A stretch of 40,842 nucleotides of DNA from Gammaproteobacteria bacterium (GTDB lineage: Bacteria > Pseudomonadota > Gammaproteobacteria > Nitrosococcales > Methylophagaceae). The position numbers and the translations under genes were made by a program. Below are positions 25,691 through 35,464 of this stretch, piece after piece; the stretch's first letter is position 1; the number at the start of each line of letters is the position of its first letter. The notes under the pieces are model-generated. The model did not search any database. It saw only the letters and a list, made by a program, of their open reading frames with translations, and was not told where the DNA came from. The stretch is taken from contig JAQRMU010000058.1 in assembly GCA_028598975.1 (NCBI GenBank), positions 1 to 40,842 of the forward strand, given 5' to 3'.

Positions 25691-27871
25691 ATGACCAGCA
25701 TTCTTCAAATCTCTATTCCATGTCCTTTACGATTAAATTTTGATTACCTTTCCGATCAATCATTAACTCATTGGCAAGCAGGATTACGTGTTCGTGTTTC
25801 TTTTGGTTCTAGAGAACTGATTGGAATAGTAGTAAGCGCCACAGAAATTGATAACACTGTCGATACCTCAAAATTAAAACCTATTTTAGAATGTCTTGAT
25901 CAACAAGCTATAATTCCTGCTGATTTACTTTCTTTAACGCAATGGTTAAGCGACTACTACCATCATCCATTAGGCGATTGTTTTCAAACTGTCTTGCCAA
26001 AGAAAATACGTCATGGCGAAGCATTAGAATTTCAAATGGAAACCGTATGGAAAATAGGCCCAAAACAATCAAAGGTTAAAGTAGGTAAAAAACAGCAACA
26101 AATACTAGATTTATTAGCAGAAAATAATGATGGAGTAGTGCAAAGTGAACTTTATCATCAGCTAGGCCAATGTCGTTCCTCTTTAGTTTCACTCGAAAAA
26201 AAGAAGATTATTGAACAGTCACAACATATTAAAAAACCTTCTATAACTCATTCTCTTTCTACTCCTTGTCATTTAAACCAAGAGCAACAATTAGCCGTCG
26301 ATACGATATGGGATTCATATAAAACATTTAGCCCTTATCTATTACAGGGTATTACAGGAAGTGGTAAAACAGAGGTCTATATTGAACTCACTGAAAAAGT
26401 AGTCAAAGAAGGCAAACAAGTCCTTATCTTAATCCCTGAGATCGGGCTAACAACCCAATTTGTAACACGATTTAAAGAACGTTTAGCCGTTAATATTGTG
26501 GTATTAAATTCATCAATTTCAGATGGAGAGCGAAAACAATCGTGGTTGTTAGCAAGAGAGGGTATTGCAGACGTTATTATTGGAACACGATCGGCTGTTT
26601 TTACACCGTTAAAAGAAATTGGTCTAATTATCATTGATGAAGAACATGATGCGTCCTATAAACAACAAGATGGCCTTCGTTATCATGCCAGAAATGTTGC
26701 TTTAATTAGAGCTAAACGGGCACATATCCCTATCGTCTTGGGCAGTGCCACACCATCATTAGAAAGTTTGTATCATGTTGAAAAAAAGCGCTTCCAACGT
26801 ATTGAGTTAAATAAACGAGCAACAGGTGCTACATTGCCTAAAGTTCACCTAATTGATAGTGCAGGACCTAAAGCAGATAATGGTGTTTCTAGTGTTTTAT
26901 ATAAAGCCATTAAAAAACAATTAGAGCATAACAACCAGGTTTTATTGTTTGTAAACCGCCGAGGTTTTGCTCCTGTCCTTATGTGTCATGAATGTAATTG
27001 GCAAGCAAGCTGTTCTCATTGTGATGCAAAAATGATTGTTCACCAAGGCCGTAACAGCTTGTGTTGCCATCATTGTGGCCTTATTCAACGTTTACCTTCC
27101 CAATGTCCTAAATGTCAGGATAAAAATTTAAAGACCTATGGTGCAGGAACGGAACAAATAGAATTAAGTCTACAACGCTACTTCCCTACAACACCTGTAT
27201 TAAGAATTGATCGAGATTCAACTCAACGAGTGAATGCGTTTGCAGATATCGTGGCTGATATTCGCCAAGGAGGCGCTAAGATTTTAGTAGGTACTCAAAT
27301 GTTGGCCAAAGGACATGATTTTCATGATGTCACCTTGGTTGGGGTTTTGGATGCTGATCAGGGATTATTAAGTGCTGATTTCCGAGCAACTGAAAACCTA
27401 GCCCAATTAATTGTTCAAGTAACAGGGCGCTCTGGTCGTGGTAAAAAAGCGGGGGAAGTGTTTATTCAAACCAATCAACCTCAGCATGAGTTTTGGCAAG
27501 ATTTAATTCAGCAAGGTTATAGTTACTCAGCAAATAAATTACTTGAAGAACGAAAATTAATGGCGATGCCGCCTGCTGCATATCTGACCATTATTAGAGC
27601 TGAAGATAAACAAGAGCAGCTTGCCATGCAGTTTTTAACCGATGTCCACGCATTATTAACACAACATCAGCAAGAGGTCATTGTAATGGGGCCTGTTCCA
27701 GCCATAATGGAAAAGCGCGCAGGGCGCTTTAGGGCTCAATTATTACTTTCTTGCCCACAACGAAAACCAATACATCAATTATTAGATCATTCGATTAATG
27801 CTATTTCATCTCTCAAATTATCCCGAAAAGTCCGCTGGTCGATTGATATTGACCCATTAGATCTTATGTAA
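25691..27871 (+). CDS. priA: Primosomal protein N' (replication restart helicase PriA)
   Basis: This 726-aa 3'-5' DNA helicase recognises stalled forks and loads DnaB. It has an N-terminal 3'-end-binding domain (about 1-105), a winged-helix region, and the helicase core with Walker A GITGSGKT at 220, DEEHD near 316 and GSATPSLES. Eight zinc-binding cysteines span about 432-480 (CHECNW, CSHCDA, CCHHCG, CPKCQD), followed by motifs V-VI including VTGRSGRGKKAGEV. The ATG has no strong ribosome-binding site. It is bracketed by two matching DnaA-box modules, which suggests a link to DnaA, and is followed by argS and ftsN as in many gammaproteobacteria. Confidence 0.97.
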   Translation: MTSILQISIPCPLRLNFDYLSDQSLTHWQAGLRVRVSFGSRELIGIVVSATEIDNTVDTSKLKPILECLDQQAIIPADLLSLTQWLSDYYHHPLGDCFQTVLPKKIRHGEALEFQMETVWKIGPKQSKVKVGKKQQQILDLLAENNDGVVQSELYHQLGQCRSSLVSLEKKKIIEQSQHIKKPSITHSLSTPCHLNQEQQLAVDTIWDSYKTFSPYLLQGITGSGKTEVYIELTEKVVKEGKQVLILIPEIGLTTQFVTRFKERLAVNIVVLNSSISDGERKQSWLLAREGIADVIIGTRSAVFTPLKEIGLIIIDEEHDASYKQQDGLRYHARNVALIRAKRAHIPIVLGSATPSLESLYHVEKKRFQRIELNKRATGATLPKVHLIDSAGPKADNGVSSVLYKAIKKQLEHNNQVLLFVNRRGFAPVLMCHECNWQASCSHCDAKMIVHQGRNSLCCHHCGLIQRLPSQCPKCQDKNLKTYGAGTEQIELSLQRYFPTTPVLRIDRDSTQRVNAFADIVADIRQGGAKILVGTQMLAKGHDFHDVTLVGVLDADQGLLSADFRATENLAQLIVQVTGRSGRGKKAGEVFIQTNQPQHEFWQDLIQQGYSYSANKLLEERKLMAMPPAAYLTIIRAEDKQEQLAMQFLTDVHALLTQHQQEVIVMGPVPAIMEKRAGRFRAQLLLSCPQRKPIHQLLDHSINAISSLKLSRKVRWSIDIDPLDLM

Positions 27872-27900
27872 TAGAAAAAAAATCCTTTAAAAAATGACAC

Positions 27901-28127
27901 TATAACTCATGTATAAGGGCGCAAGAAGAAGATGAATAATCTGTGGATAAGTTTTTCTGTGGATAACTTAGCTACTTATCCACAACTTATTAAAAACCTA
28001 CTTATGTATTTATATCTCTAGAGTAACTACTTTAGTTGTTTGATTTTAAATGTAAAAAACAAGTTATCCACATATCAACAGGCATAAATAATTAACATCA
28101 TAATCTTTAAAAACCTATTTATTATGT
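27901..28127. other. DnaA-box module B between priA and argS (origin-like)
   Basis: Perfect DnaA boxes lie at 27942-27950, 27958-27966, 27976-27984 and 28064-28072, with a weaker ATATCAACA at 28072. TATAACT at 27901, GTATAA at 27911, TTGATT at 28040 and AACATCATAATCTTTA at 28094-28109 all have partners in module A at a constant offset of 2448 bp. The IHF-like site is poorer here. An AT-rich tract follows. This accounts for most of the gene-free region 27872-28239; the rest presumably includes the argS promoter, with no clear boxes. Confidence 0.8.
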
Positions 28128-28239
28128 TACTGATGCTTGCTTCATCTTCTAATTCTTAGCTTGTTTGTTTTCAATATATGAACATCAGCCAAGGATCGGG
28201 TAAAATACAACGATTATTCATACCTTAGGGTTATCAACA

Positions 28240-30000
28240 TTGAAAGCTCAGCTAATCACATTGCTTGATCACGTTTTATCCGACTTAATTAATCAAAATA
28301 TCCTCCCTGAAATGGAACGACCTGATATTCAAATTGAGCGAACAAAAGATAAAGCTCATGGTGACTTTGCCTGTAATATCGCCATGATGTTGGCAAGACC
28401 AGCAAAGATGAACCCTCGCCAAATCGCAACACATATTGTTGAAGCATTACCCACTGTTGATTTCATCACTAAAGTAGATATTGCCGGACCAGGATTTATT
28501 AATTTCACCTTGTCATCAGATTCTGCACAAAAAATCGTTAAGGATGTATTGCAATCAGGCTCTAAATTTGGAAAAAGCCAATTAGGTGCTGGAAAAAAAG
28601 TACAAGTTGAATTTGTATCAGCAAACCCAACAGGTCCATTGCATGTTGGCCATGGTCGAGGCGCTGCTTATGGTTCGGTTGTTAGTCAATTATTGATGGA
28701 AGTTGGTTTTGATGTTCATCGTGAATATTATGTGAACGATGCTGGCCGCCAGATGGATATTTTAGCAACCAGTGTGTGGTTACGTTATTTAGCAGCATGT
28801 GGTGAAACCTTTACCTTCCCAAGTAATGGTTATAAAGGCGATTATGTTTTAGATATTGCAACAGCATTGAAAGATAAATATGGTGATAAATTACGCCGAA
28901 CACCTACTGATGTATTTGCCAATGTACCTACCGATGAACCTGATGGTGGTGATAAAGAGCAGCATATTGATGCTTTAATCATCAATGCAAAATCCTTATT
29001 GGGTGAAAGTGATTATCGTAATGTATTTGATTTAGGATTAAATTCAATTATTTCAGGAATCAAGTCTGATCTTGCTGATTTTGGTACTGATTACGACCAG
29101 TGGTTCTCTGAACGTTCATTGATGGAGTCGGGTGATGTTGATAAAGCCATTGAAGCGCTAAAAGCCTCAGATGTTTTATATGAAAAAGAAGGCGCTTGGT
29201 GGTTTAAATCTACCGACTTTGGTGATGAGAAAGACCGTGTTGTGGTTCGAGATAATGGTCAAACAACCTACTTTGCTTCTGATATTGCCTACCACTTAAA
29301 TAAATTTAATCGCGGATTTGATACCGTTATTGATGTATGGGGGAGTGATCATCATGGTTATATCCCACGTGTAAAAGCCTCTCTAACAGCGATGAAACAA
29401 GATGAAAATAGACTAAAAGTCTTATTGGTTCAGTTTGCTATCTTGTACCGAGGTACTGAAAAAGTAGCCATGTCGACACGAAGTGGTCAATTTGTCACCT
29501 TGAAAGCGTTACAAGAAGAAATTGGTAAAGATGCCGCTCGTTTTTTCTATGTTTTACGTGGTGCCGATCAGCATATGGATTTTGATCTTGAATTAGCCAA
29601 GTCCCAAAGTAATGATAATCCCGTTTATTATGTTCAATATGCTCATGCTCGTGTGTGCAGTGTGTTTAGACAATTGAATGAGCGAGGTTTAACGTGGAAT
29701 CAAGCCCAAGGCGAACAAGGTTTAAGCCGGTTAACTGAAGAGCATGAGCAAGCACTGTTTACGGCATTAGCACGTTATCCCGAACTATTGGAGTCAGCGG
29801 CAGTGAACCATACGCCACATCTATTAGCACATTACCTAATGGATTTAGCTCGTGATTTCCATACTTACTACAATGCACATCACTTTATTGTTGATGATGT
29901 TGAATTAAGCCAAGCGCGACTAACGCTTATTTCTGCTGTAAAACAAGTTATTACCAACGGCCTTACCGTGATGGGTGTATCTTCACCGGAGACGATGTAA
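28240..30000 (+). CDS. argS: Arginyl-tRNA synthetase
   Basis: This 586-aa class I synthetase charges tRNA-Arg. The N-terminal Add-1 domain for tRNA D-loop recognition ([20 protein letters not shown]) comes first, then the HIGH-type motif HVGH at 135-138 in [15 protein letters not shown]. The KMSKS position is degenerate (VAMSTRSG), as is usual for ArgRS, and the C-terminal anticodon-binding DALR domain follows. The start is TTG ([13 protein letters not shown]); family alignment supports it. The stop is directly followed by the GTG start of the SPOR gene. Confidence 0.97.
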   Translation: MKAQLITLLDHVLSDLINQNILPEMERPDIQIERTKDKAHGDFACNIAMMLARPAKMNPRQIATHIVEALPTVDFITKVDIAGPGFINFTLSSDSAQKIVKDVLQSGSKFGKSQLGAGKKVQVEFVSANPTGPLHVGHGRGAAYGSVVSQLLMEVGFDVHREYYVNDAGRQMDILATSVWLRYLAACGETFTFPSNGYKGDYVLDIATALKDKYGDKLRRTPTDVFANVPTDEPDGGDKEQHIDALIINAKSLLGESDYRNVFDLGLNSIISGIKSDLADFGTDYDQWFSERSLMESGDVDKAIEALKASDVLYEKEGAWWFKSTDFGDEKDRVVVRDNGQTTYFASDIAYHLNKFNRGFDTVIDVWGSDHHGYIPRVKASLTAMKQDENRLKVLLVQFAILYRGTEKVAMSTRSGQFVTLKALQEEIGKDAARFFYVLRGADQHMDFDLELAKSQSNDNPVYYVQYAHARVCSVFRQLNERGLTWNQAQGEQGLSRLTEEHEQALFTALARYPELLESAAVNHTPHLLAHYLMDLARDFHTYYNAHHFIVDDVELSQARLTLISAVKQVITNGLTVMGVSSPETM

Positions 30001-30558
30001 GTGGCAGCAAGAAAAAATACTCGTAATCAAACTCAACAAAAGTCTCTGCCCTGGGGACCGATGCTAATTAGTTTTTTTGTTGGCCTTTTTGTTATGTTTC
30101 TCGTGCATTTGAATGATAATGTCACACCAGAACAAAGTAGTAATACAGCAGCAAAACCAACGAGTGAAAAAAAATCTAAAGCCGTTGAACCAACCTTTGA
30201 GTTTTATAGTTTATTACCTGAAATGGAAGAAGTCGTTGAAAGACCACAAAAAGCCATTGTTACATCACCAGTTCAGCATAAACTACCTCAGGAAGAAACA
30301 GCAAAGGTGGCTGATAAAACAAAGTATTTACTGCAAGTTGGATCATTTAGAAAATCTTCTGATGCTGATGCGTATAAGGCCAAACTTGCCTTTTTAGGTA
30401 TTGAATCAAAAGTACAAACAGTAACTATTGATAATAAAGATACATGGCACCGTGTTCAGGTTGGTCCAATTATTGGACGAAAAAAGGCGGATGCAATGAA
30501 AAGTCAGTTACGAAAAAATAAAATAGATTCGCTATTAGTACGTGTTAAGCTCGGTTAG
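30001..30558 (+). CDS. ftsN: SPOR-domain cell-division protein, FtsN-like
   Basis: This 185-aa bitopic protein starts at GTG immediately after argS. It has a short basic cytoplasmic N-terminus, one transmembrane helix (MLISFFVGLFVMFLVHL, about 20-37), a periplasmic linker, and a C-terminal SPOR domain (about 108-185: YLLQVGSFRKSSDADAYKAK and HRVQVGPIIGRKKADA) that binds denuded septal glycan. The argS-SPOR linkage is the usual place for ftsN in pseudomonads and relatives. It is shorter than E. coli FtsN, so the gene name is given by context. Confidence 0.82.
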   Translation: MAARKNTRNQTQQKSLPWGPMLISFFVGLFVMFLVHLNDNVTPEQSSNTAAKPTSEKKSKAVEPTFEFYSLLPEMEEVVERPQKAIVTSPVQHKLPQEETAKVADKTKYLLQVGSFRKSSDADAYKAKLAFLGIESKVQTVTIDNKDTWHRVQVGPIIGRKKADAMKSQLRKNKIDSLLVRVKLG

Positions 30559-30579
30559 TTAGCGTATGCTCAGATGTTT

Positions 30580-30636
30580 GATACCAAAAGGTATTATTAA
30601 GATTTTGAGTTAACGAAAGAAGAGGTAAATCTCTTC
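30580..30636 (+). promoter_or_regulatory. Two small hairpins in the ftsN-fhcB gap
   Basis: ATACC-AAAA-GGTAT (30581-30594) could be a weak terminator for the argS-ftsN transcript. GAAGAG-gtaaat-CTCTTC (30619-30636) is a 6-bp perfect stem in the likely fhc leader. Both are short, and their role is unproven. Confidence 0.3.
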
Positions 30637-30680
30637 AGAATCATGATTTAAATATATTAAGTACGACGAAGGACATTAAG

Positions 30681-31955
30681 ATGACAGAAATGACCGATAC
30701 AGGCGTTTGGCAAGAAGTAGCTAGCCCGTTTTGTGGTATTGCTTCTGATGATTTAAGCATCAAGGTAGAAGGCAATACGGTATCTATTGTTGAAAATGGT
30801 GATGCGGTGACTAAAGCAGGGTTTGAAACACCGATTACTGATTTATCGCCGAGAGTGAATGGTAAAGAGGTTTCCTTATCCGAAGCTGTCAGCCATGTTG
30901 CTGGTTTATTACGATCAAGTAAACAGCCTGTTATCGGTGGTTTGGCAACTGATTTAAATGGTGTTCGTTCAGCGATGGCTTTGGCAGATAAATCACGTGC
31001 AACAGTTGATAGTATGGACTCAGATGCGGCATTTCGTAACTTATTAGTGTTACAAGATACTGGCTGGATGATGACCACGCTTACTGAAGTTCGTAACCGA
31101 GTTGATGTGTTGTTGGTAGTGGGTAGTGATATAGAAGTTGATTATCCTCGTTTTTATGAGCGTATGCTGTGGAACAAGGAAAGTATGTTCGATCAGGAAA
31201 TTGAGTCACGCCAAGTGATTTATTTGGGTAAAACACCTTCTGGTGATGCCTCAACGTCACCGAAAGGAAAAAAAGCACACGTATTAGCCTGTGATAATGA
31301 AGACTTACCAGAAGTGATGTCGGTATTGCGTGCCTTGGTCAATGGTAAAGCCGTTCAGGCAGAGCAAGTAGGTGGTTTGGCTGTATCAGATTTAGCAGAT
31401 TTAGCAGAAACACTGAAACAAGCAAAATATTCAGTAGTGACATGGTCAGCAGGTAGTCTTGATATGGAACATGCTGAAGCAACGGTTCAAATGGCGTGTG
31501 AAATGGTTAAAGAGCTTAATGCTGATACACGTAGTAACTGTTTAGCTTTAGGCGGTAAGGAAGGCAGCACGACAGTTTATAACGTGTCCTCATGGCAGGC
31601 TGGTTACCCAATGCGAACTAACTTTAGCCGTGGCTATCCAGATTACGATCCGTATTTGTCGGATAGCAAACGGATGTTGGCAAATGATGAAGTGGATGTA
31701 TTGTTATGGGTGTCGAGCTTTAATGTTAAACGAACACCACCAGAATCAAATGCTACGACAGTAGTGATAGGTCGTTCAGGAATGACTTTTGAGCAAGAGC
31801 CAGACGTATTTATTCCTGTTGGTGTGCCGGGTATTGATCATGCTGGTCGTGCTTTCCGTGGTGATAGCTCGGTCGCAGTACCATTAAGAAAATTACGTGA
31901 CAGTGGTTTGCCAAGCACATTTGATGTGCTGACAGCCGTTGAAAAATTGGTTTAA
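30681..31955 (+). CDS. fhcB: Formyltransferase/hydrolase complex subunit B
   Basis: This 424-aa homologue of formylmethanofuran dehydrogenase subunit B belongs to the bacterial Fhc complex, which turns formyl-tetrahydromethanopterin into formate during formaldehyde oxidation. It has the molybdopterin-oxidoreductase fold remnants (MALADKSRATVDSMDSDAAF, VDVLLVVGSDIEVDYPRFYER, ARSN-like TRSNCLALGG). The N-terminus has only one Cys (SPFCGIASDD) where archaeal FwdB has several, in line with the established view that bacterial FhcB has no redox role. A GAAGGA ribosome-binding site precedes the ATG. It is the first gene of fhcBADC. Confidence 0.93.
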   Translation: MTEMTDTGVWQEVASPFCGIASDDLSIKVEGNTVSIVENGDAVTKAGFETPITDLSPRVNGKEVSLSEAVSHVAGLLRSSKQPVIGGLATDLNGVRSAMALADKSRATVDSMDSDAAFRNLLVLQDTGWMMTTLTEVRNRVDVLLVVGSDIEVDYPRFYERMLWNKESMFDQEIESRQVIYLGKTPSGDASTSPKGKKAHVLACDNEDLPEVMSVLRALVNGKAVQAEQVGGLAVSDLADLAETLKQAKYSVVTWSAGSLDMEHAEATVQMACEMVKELNADTRSNCLALGGKEGSTTVYNVSSWQAGYPMRTNFSRGYPDYDPYLSDSKRMLANDEVDVLLWVSSFNVKRTPPESNATTVVIGRSGMTFEQEPDVFIPVGVPGIDHAGRAFRGDSSVAVPLRKLRDSGLPSTFDVLTAVEKLV

Positions 31956-31972
31956 TAGGGGTCGAATAAAAG

Positions 31973-33640
31973 ATGTTAACTAAATTAACAGGCGGTAGAG
32001 TTTACGATCCAGCCAATAGTATCAATAATGAAGTCAAAGATATTTATATCCGTGATGGTCGCATTGTAAGAGCGCCAAGTGACGGACAGTTTGATGAAGA
32101 AATTGATGTGCGTGGCAAAGTTGTTATGGCGGGTGCGATAGATATGCACACCCATATTGGTGGCGGTAAAGTTAATATAGCTAGAACGATGCTACCGGAA
32201 GATCATGCAGCAGATGTGGTTGCTAGAACAGAGTTAATGAGAAGTGGTTGTGGTCATGCTGCACCAAGTACATTAACAGCGGGTTATCGCTATGCAGAGA
32301 TGGGTTATACAGCGGGTTTTGAACCTGCGATATTGCCAATTAATGCCCGCCAAGCACATATGGAAATGGGTGATACACCGATCATCGATAAAGGTGGTTA
32401 TGTCATGTTGGGTAGTGATGATTTCCTACTTCGTATGATGGCCTCAAATGGTGATCAAGAAGCAATTAATAACTATGTTGCTTGGACAATGACTCATAGC
32501 CAAGCAATTGGGGTTAAAGTGGTTAACCCGGGTGGCATCAATGCCTTTAAGTTTAACCAACGTAAACTTGATTTAGATGAGAAAAACCAATTTTATGGTG
32601 TGACACCTCGTGATATTTTATTAAGACTTGCTCAAGCCGTGAAAGAGCTGGGTGTGCCTCATCCACTTCATGTTCATGGGTGTAACTTAGGTGTGCCGGG
32701 TAATCTAGATACTACGATTGATACAATGGAAGGCATTAACGGCCTGCCAATGCATATGACGCATATTCAGTTCCATAGTTATGGTACGGAAGGTGACTTT
32801 AAGTTCTCTTCAGGTTCAGCACAAATTGCCGAAGTGATTAATAAGCATAAAAATATCACTGCTGATGTGGGCCAGATTTTATTTGGTCAAACAGTAACAG
32901 CATCAGGTGATGCGATGCGCCAGTTTTCTGCAACACCACATGCTCACCCTAATAAATGGGTGTGTATGGATATTGAGTGTGATGCAGGTTGTGGTGTGGT
33001 GCCATTTAAGTACAAAGATCAAAGTTATGTAAATGCATTGCAGTGGATGATTGGTTTAGAGACTTTCTTAATGGTTGATGATCCTTGGCGAGTATTCTTA
33101 ACAACGGATCATCCAAATGGTGCACCATTCACGAGTTATCCACATCTGATTAGACTGTTAATGGATAAAACATTCCGCGATGATATTTTGTCTACCTTGC
33201 ATCCAGAGGCTCAAAAAGCGAGCCATTTGGCATCATTAGAACGCGAATATTCACTGTATGAAATCGCGATTATGACACGTGCAGGGGCGGCTAAATTAGT
33301 CGGTCTTGCTGATCGCGGTCACCTAAGTGTAGGTGGTGCGGCAGATATTACTATTTATACCGATGATGCAGATCGTGAAAAGATGTTTAGTAAACCTGAT
33401 TATGTGTTCAAAGACGGCACAATGGTGGTGAAAGACGGTGAACTGATCGAGGTGACATGGGGTACAACGCATGTGGTTAAACCAGAATATGACAACAGTA
33501 TTGAGAAGGCATTAAAACCTTACTTTGATAAGTACCACACTCAGAAAATGGGTAACTTCAAAATGAGTGATGATGAAATTGTTGATGATGGTCGAGGTAG
33601 TCTAACCGTGCAGCCTTTACATGCAGGAGGCAAGATATGA
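31973..33640 (+). CDS. fhcA: Formyltransferase/hydrolase complex subunit A (formylmethanofuran hydrolase)
   Basis: This 555-aa amidohydrolase-fold subunit hydrolyses the formyl group from the methanofuran-type carrier to give formate. The metal-binding HxH is in AGAIDMHTHIGGGKVN. Further ligands lie in PLHVHGCNLG and in MHMTHIQFHSYG, and FLTTDHPNGAPFTSYPHLIR carries the late metal or catalytic Asp. The start MLTKLTGGRVYDPANSINNE is typical. It follows fhcB by 17 bp and overlaps fhcD by 4 bp. Length fits FhcA/FwdA. Confidence 0.95.
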   Translation: MLTKLTGGRVYDPANSINNEVKDIYIRDGRIVRAPSDGQFDEEIDVRGKVVMAGAIDMHTHIGGGKVNIARTMLPEDHAADVVARTELMRSGCGHAAPSTLTAGYRYAEMGYTAGFEPAILPINARQAHMEMGDTPIIDKGGYVMLGSDDFLLRMMASNGDQEAINNYVAWTMTHSQAIGVKVVNPGGINAFKFNQRKLDLDEKNQFYGVTPRDILLRLAQAVKELGVPHPLHVHGCNLGVPGNLDTTIDTMEGINGLPMHMTHIQFHSYGTEGDFKFSSGSAQIAEVINKHKNITADVGQILFGQTVTASGDAMRQFSATPHAHPNKWVCMDIECDAGCGVVPFKYKDQSYVNALQWMIGLETFLMVDDPWRVFLTTDHPNGAPFTSYPHLIRLLMDKTFRDDILSTLHPEAQKASHLASLEREYSLYEIAIMTRAGAAKLVGLADRGHLSVGGAADITIYTDDADREKMFSKPDYVFKDGTMVVKDGELIEVTWGTTHVVKPEYDNSIEKALKPYFDKYHTQKMGNFKMSDDEIVDDGRGSLTVQPLHAGGKI

Positions 33641-34533
33641 TTATTAACGGCGTAACAATTGATGAAACGTTCGCAGAAGCCTTTCCAATGAAAGGAACAC
33701 GTTTAATCATCACTGCACTCAATGCAAAATGGGCAATGATTTCAGCACAAGCTTTTACAGGGTTTGCAACATCGGTGATTGCCTGTGGTTGTGAAGCAGG
33801 CATTGAGCGTGAACTTGATCCAAGTGAAACACCTGATGGTCGACCTGGTGTATCAATCTTAATCTTTGCTATGGGTGGCAAAGGTTTAGCAAAACAAGTT
33901 GAAACTCGTGCTGGTCAGTGTGTACTTACTTCTCCTACGTCAGCTTTGTTTTCAGGGTTGGACAGTGAAACTGAAATGGCGTTAGGTCAAAACTTACGTT
34001 ACTTTGGTGATGGCTTTCAGATTTCAAAAATGATTGATGGCAAACGTTATTGGCGTGTGCCGGTGATGGATGGTGAGTTCTTAACACAAGAAAAAACAGG
34101 TGTTCAGGCATCAGTGGGTGGTGGTAACTTCTTAGTATTAGCTGAGTCGCAAGCCCAAGCATTAGCAGCCTGTGAAGCTGCAATTGAAGAAATGAAAAAG
34201 ATACCCAATGTCATCATGCCATTCCCGGGTGGTGTGGTACGCTCTGGTTCAAAAGTGGGCTCTAAATTTAAAGCCTTAAATGCCTCAACTAATGATGCGT
34301 TTTGTCCAACTTTAAAAGGCCAAACAAAAAGTGATTTATCACCCGAAGTTGAGTCGGTGATGGAAATTGTAATTGATGGTTTGACTAAAGAAGATATCGA
34401 TAAGGCGATGCGAGTAGGCATTCAAGCAGTTTGTGATTTAGGTGTTGAAAATGGCATCCGTCGAATTAGTGCGGGTAACTATGGCGGTAAGCTTGGTCCT
34501 TTCCACTTCCATTTGCAGGAGATTATGGCATGA
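33637..34533 (+). CDS. fhcD: Formylmethanofuran:tetrahydromethanopterin formyltransferase
   Basis: This 298-aa Ftr family member is the FhcD subunit, which moves the formyl group from H4MPT to the methanofuran carrier. It starts with ING VTIDETFAEAFPMKGTR-like sequence and has FATSVIACGCEAGIE and SVGGGNFLVLAESQAQAL. It ends GGKLGPFHFHLQEIMA, the family terminus. It overlaps both neighbours by 4 bp (ATGA), pointing to coupled translation within the complex. Confidence 0.96.
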   Translation: MIINGVTIDETFAEAFPMKGTRLIITALNAKWAMISAQAFTGFATSVIACGCEAGIERELDPSETPDGRPGVSILIFAMGGKGLAKQVETRAGQCVLTSPTSALFSGLDSETEMALGQNLRYFGDGFQISKMIDGKRYWRVPVMDGEFLTQEKTGVQASVGGGNFLVLAESQAQALAACEAAIEEMKKIPNVIMPFPGGVVRSGSKVGSKFKALNASTNDAFCPTLKGQTKSDLSPEVESVMEIVIDGLTKEDIDKAMRVGIQAVCDLGVENGIRRISAGNYGGKLGPFHFHLQEIMA

Positions 34534-35345
34534 GTTCTTTAATTTTTACGCTTAAATCTGCACCTGCACAACGTATTGATTGTTCTCCACTGACATCAGA
34601 TTTGCTGGCAGATAAAGTGGTATCTGATATTGCGGCGATTGAATTAGTGATTGGCAATGGAACGGAGCGTGTAGATAGCTTATTTGAAGTTTCTGGTGAT
34701 GATGTTACAGATATTAAATTTGTAAACAGTACGGATAAACTCGATTTCATTGGTAGAAACATGACATCAGGCACTATTAACGTTGAAGGCAATGTCGGCG
34801 GCTATTTAGGTTTGTTCTTAGATGGCGGTGAGATTGAGGTAAACGGCAATACGGGTGTTTATACTGCCTGTGAAATGAAGTCAGGCCAGATCAAAGTTAA
34901 TGGCAATGCTGGCGACTTTGTCGGTGGTGCTCGTCCAGGTTATAAAAATGGTATGACAGGTGGCACGGTGATTATTACAGGTAACTCGGGTGATAGGACT
35001 GGTGATCACATGCGTCGAGGCATGATCTTGATTGAAGGTGATGCGGGTGATTACTGTGCGGGTCGCATGATCTCAGGTACGATTGCTGTATTAGGGGATG
35101 TCGGTGCCCATTTAGGCTATGGCATGAAGCGTGGCACAGTATTATTAACTCAAACACCATCAAAAGGGCTGGGTGCTAATTTTAATGATTGTGGCTCACA
35201 TACTCTGGCATTTTTACCGCTATTGTTTAACTCTTTCAAGAAGTTAGATAGCACGTTTTCGAGTGTCGAATCATTTTCACGAGTACAACGCTATGCTGGT
35301 GATCTAGGTGGCATTGGTATGGGTGAGATTTTAGTTAAGATTTAA
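34530..35345 (+). CDS. fhcC: Formyltransferase/hydrolase complex subunit C
   Basis: This 271-aa subunit resembles formylmethanofuran dehydrogenase subunit C and the C-terminal domain of glutamate synthase. Regular glycine repeats such as GNVGGYLGLFLDGGEIEVNG, GNAGDFVGGA and GDAGDYCAGRMISGTIAVLG form a right-handed beta-helix. It is structural in the Fhc complex. It ends the operon; a palindromic repeat follows directly. Confidence 0.95.
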   Translation: MSSLIFTLKSAPAQRIDCSPLTSDLLADKVVSDIAAIELVIGNGTERVDSLFEVSGDDVTDIKFVNSTDKLDFIGRNMTSGTINVEGNVGGYLGLFLDGGEIEVNGNTGVYTACEMKSGQIKVNGNAGDFVGGARPGYKNGMTGGTVIITGNSGDRTGDHMRRGMILIEGDAGDYCAGRMISGTIAVLGDVGAHLGYGMKRGTVLLTQTPSKGLGANFNDCGSHTLAFLPLLFNSFKKLDSTFSSVESFSRVQRYAGDLGGIGMGEILVKI

Positions 35346-35354
35346 AGCCTCCTT

Positions 35355-35434
35355 CGTCATCCACGCGAACGCGGGGATCCATGGGCAGTGTAAATATCCA
35401 CTATCGTTGGATCCCTGTATTCTCAGGAATGATG
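35355..35434. repeat. Composite palindromic repeat after fhcC
   Basis: CGTCATCCACGCGAACGCGG starts it, a spacer containing ATCCATGGGCAG...CGTTGGATCC follows, and CTGTATTCTCAGGAATGATGG closes it. Ends are inverted and related to 13155-13233. It lies between fhcC and the GIY-YIG pseudogene. Confidence 0.7.
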
Positions 35435-35464
35435 GAAGGGGTTCAAATATTGGGATAATTACGG

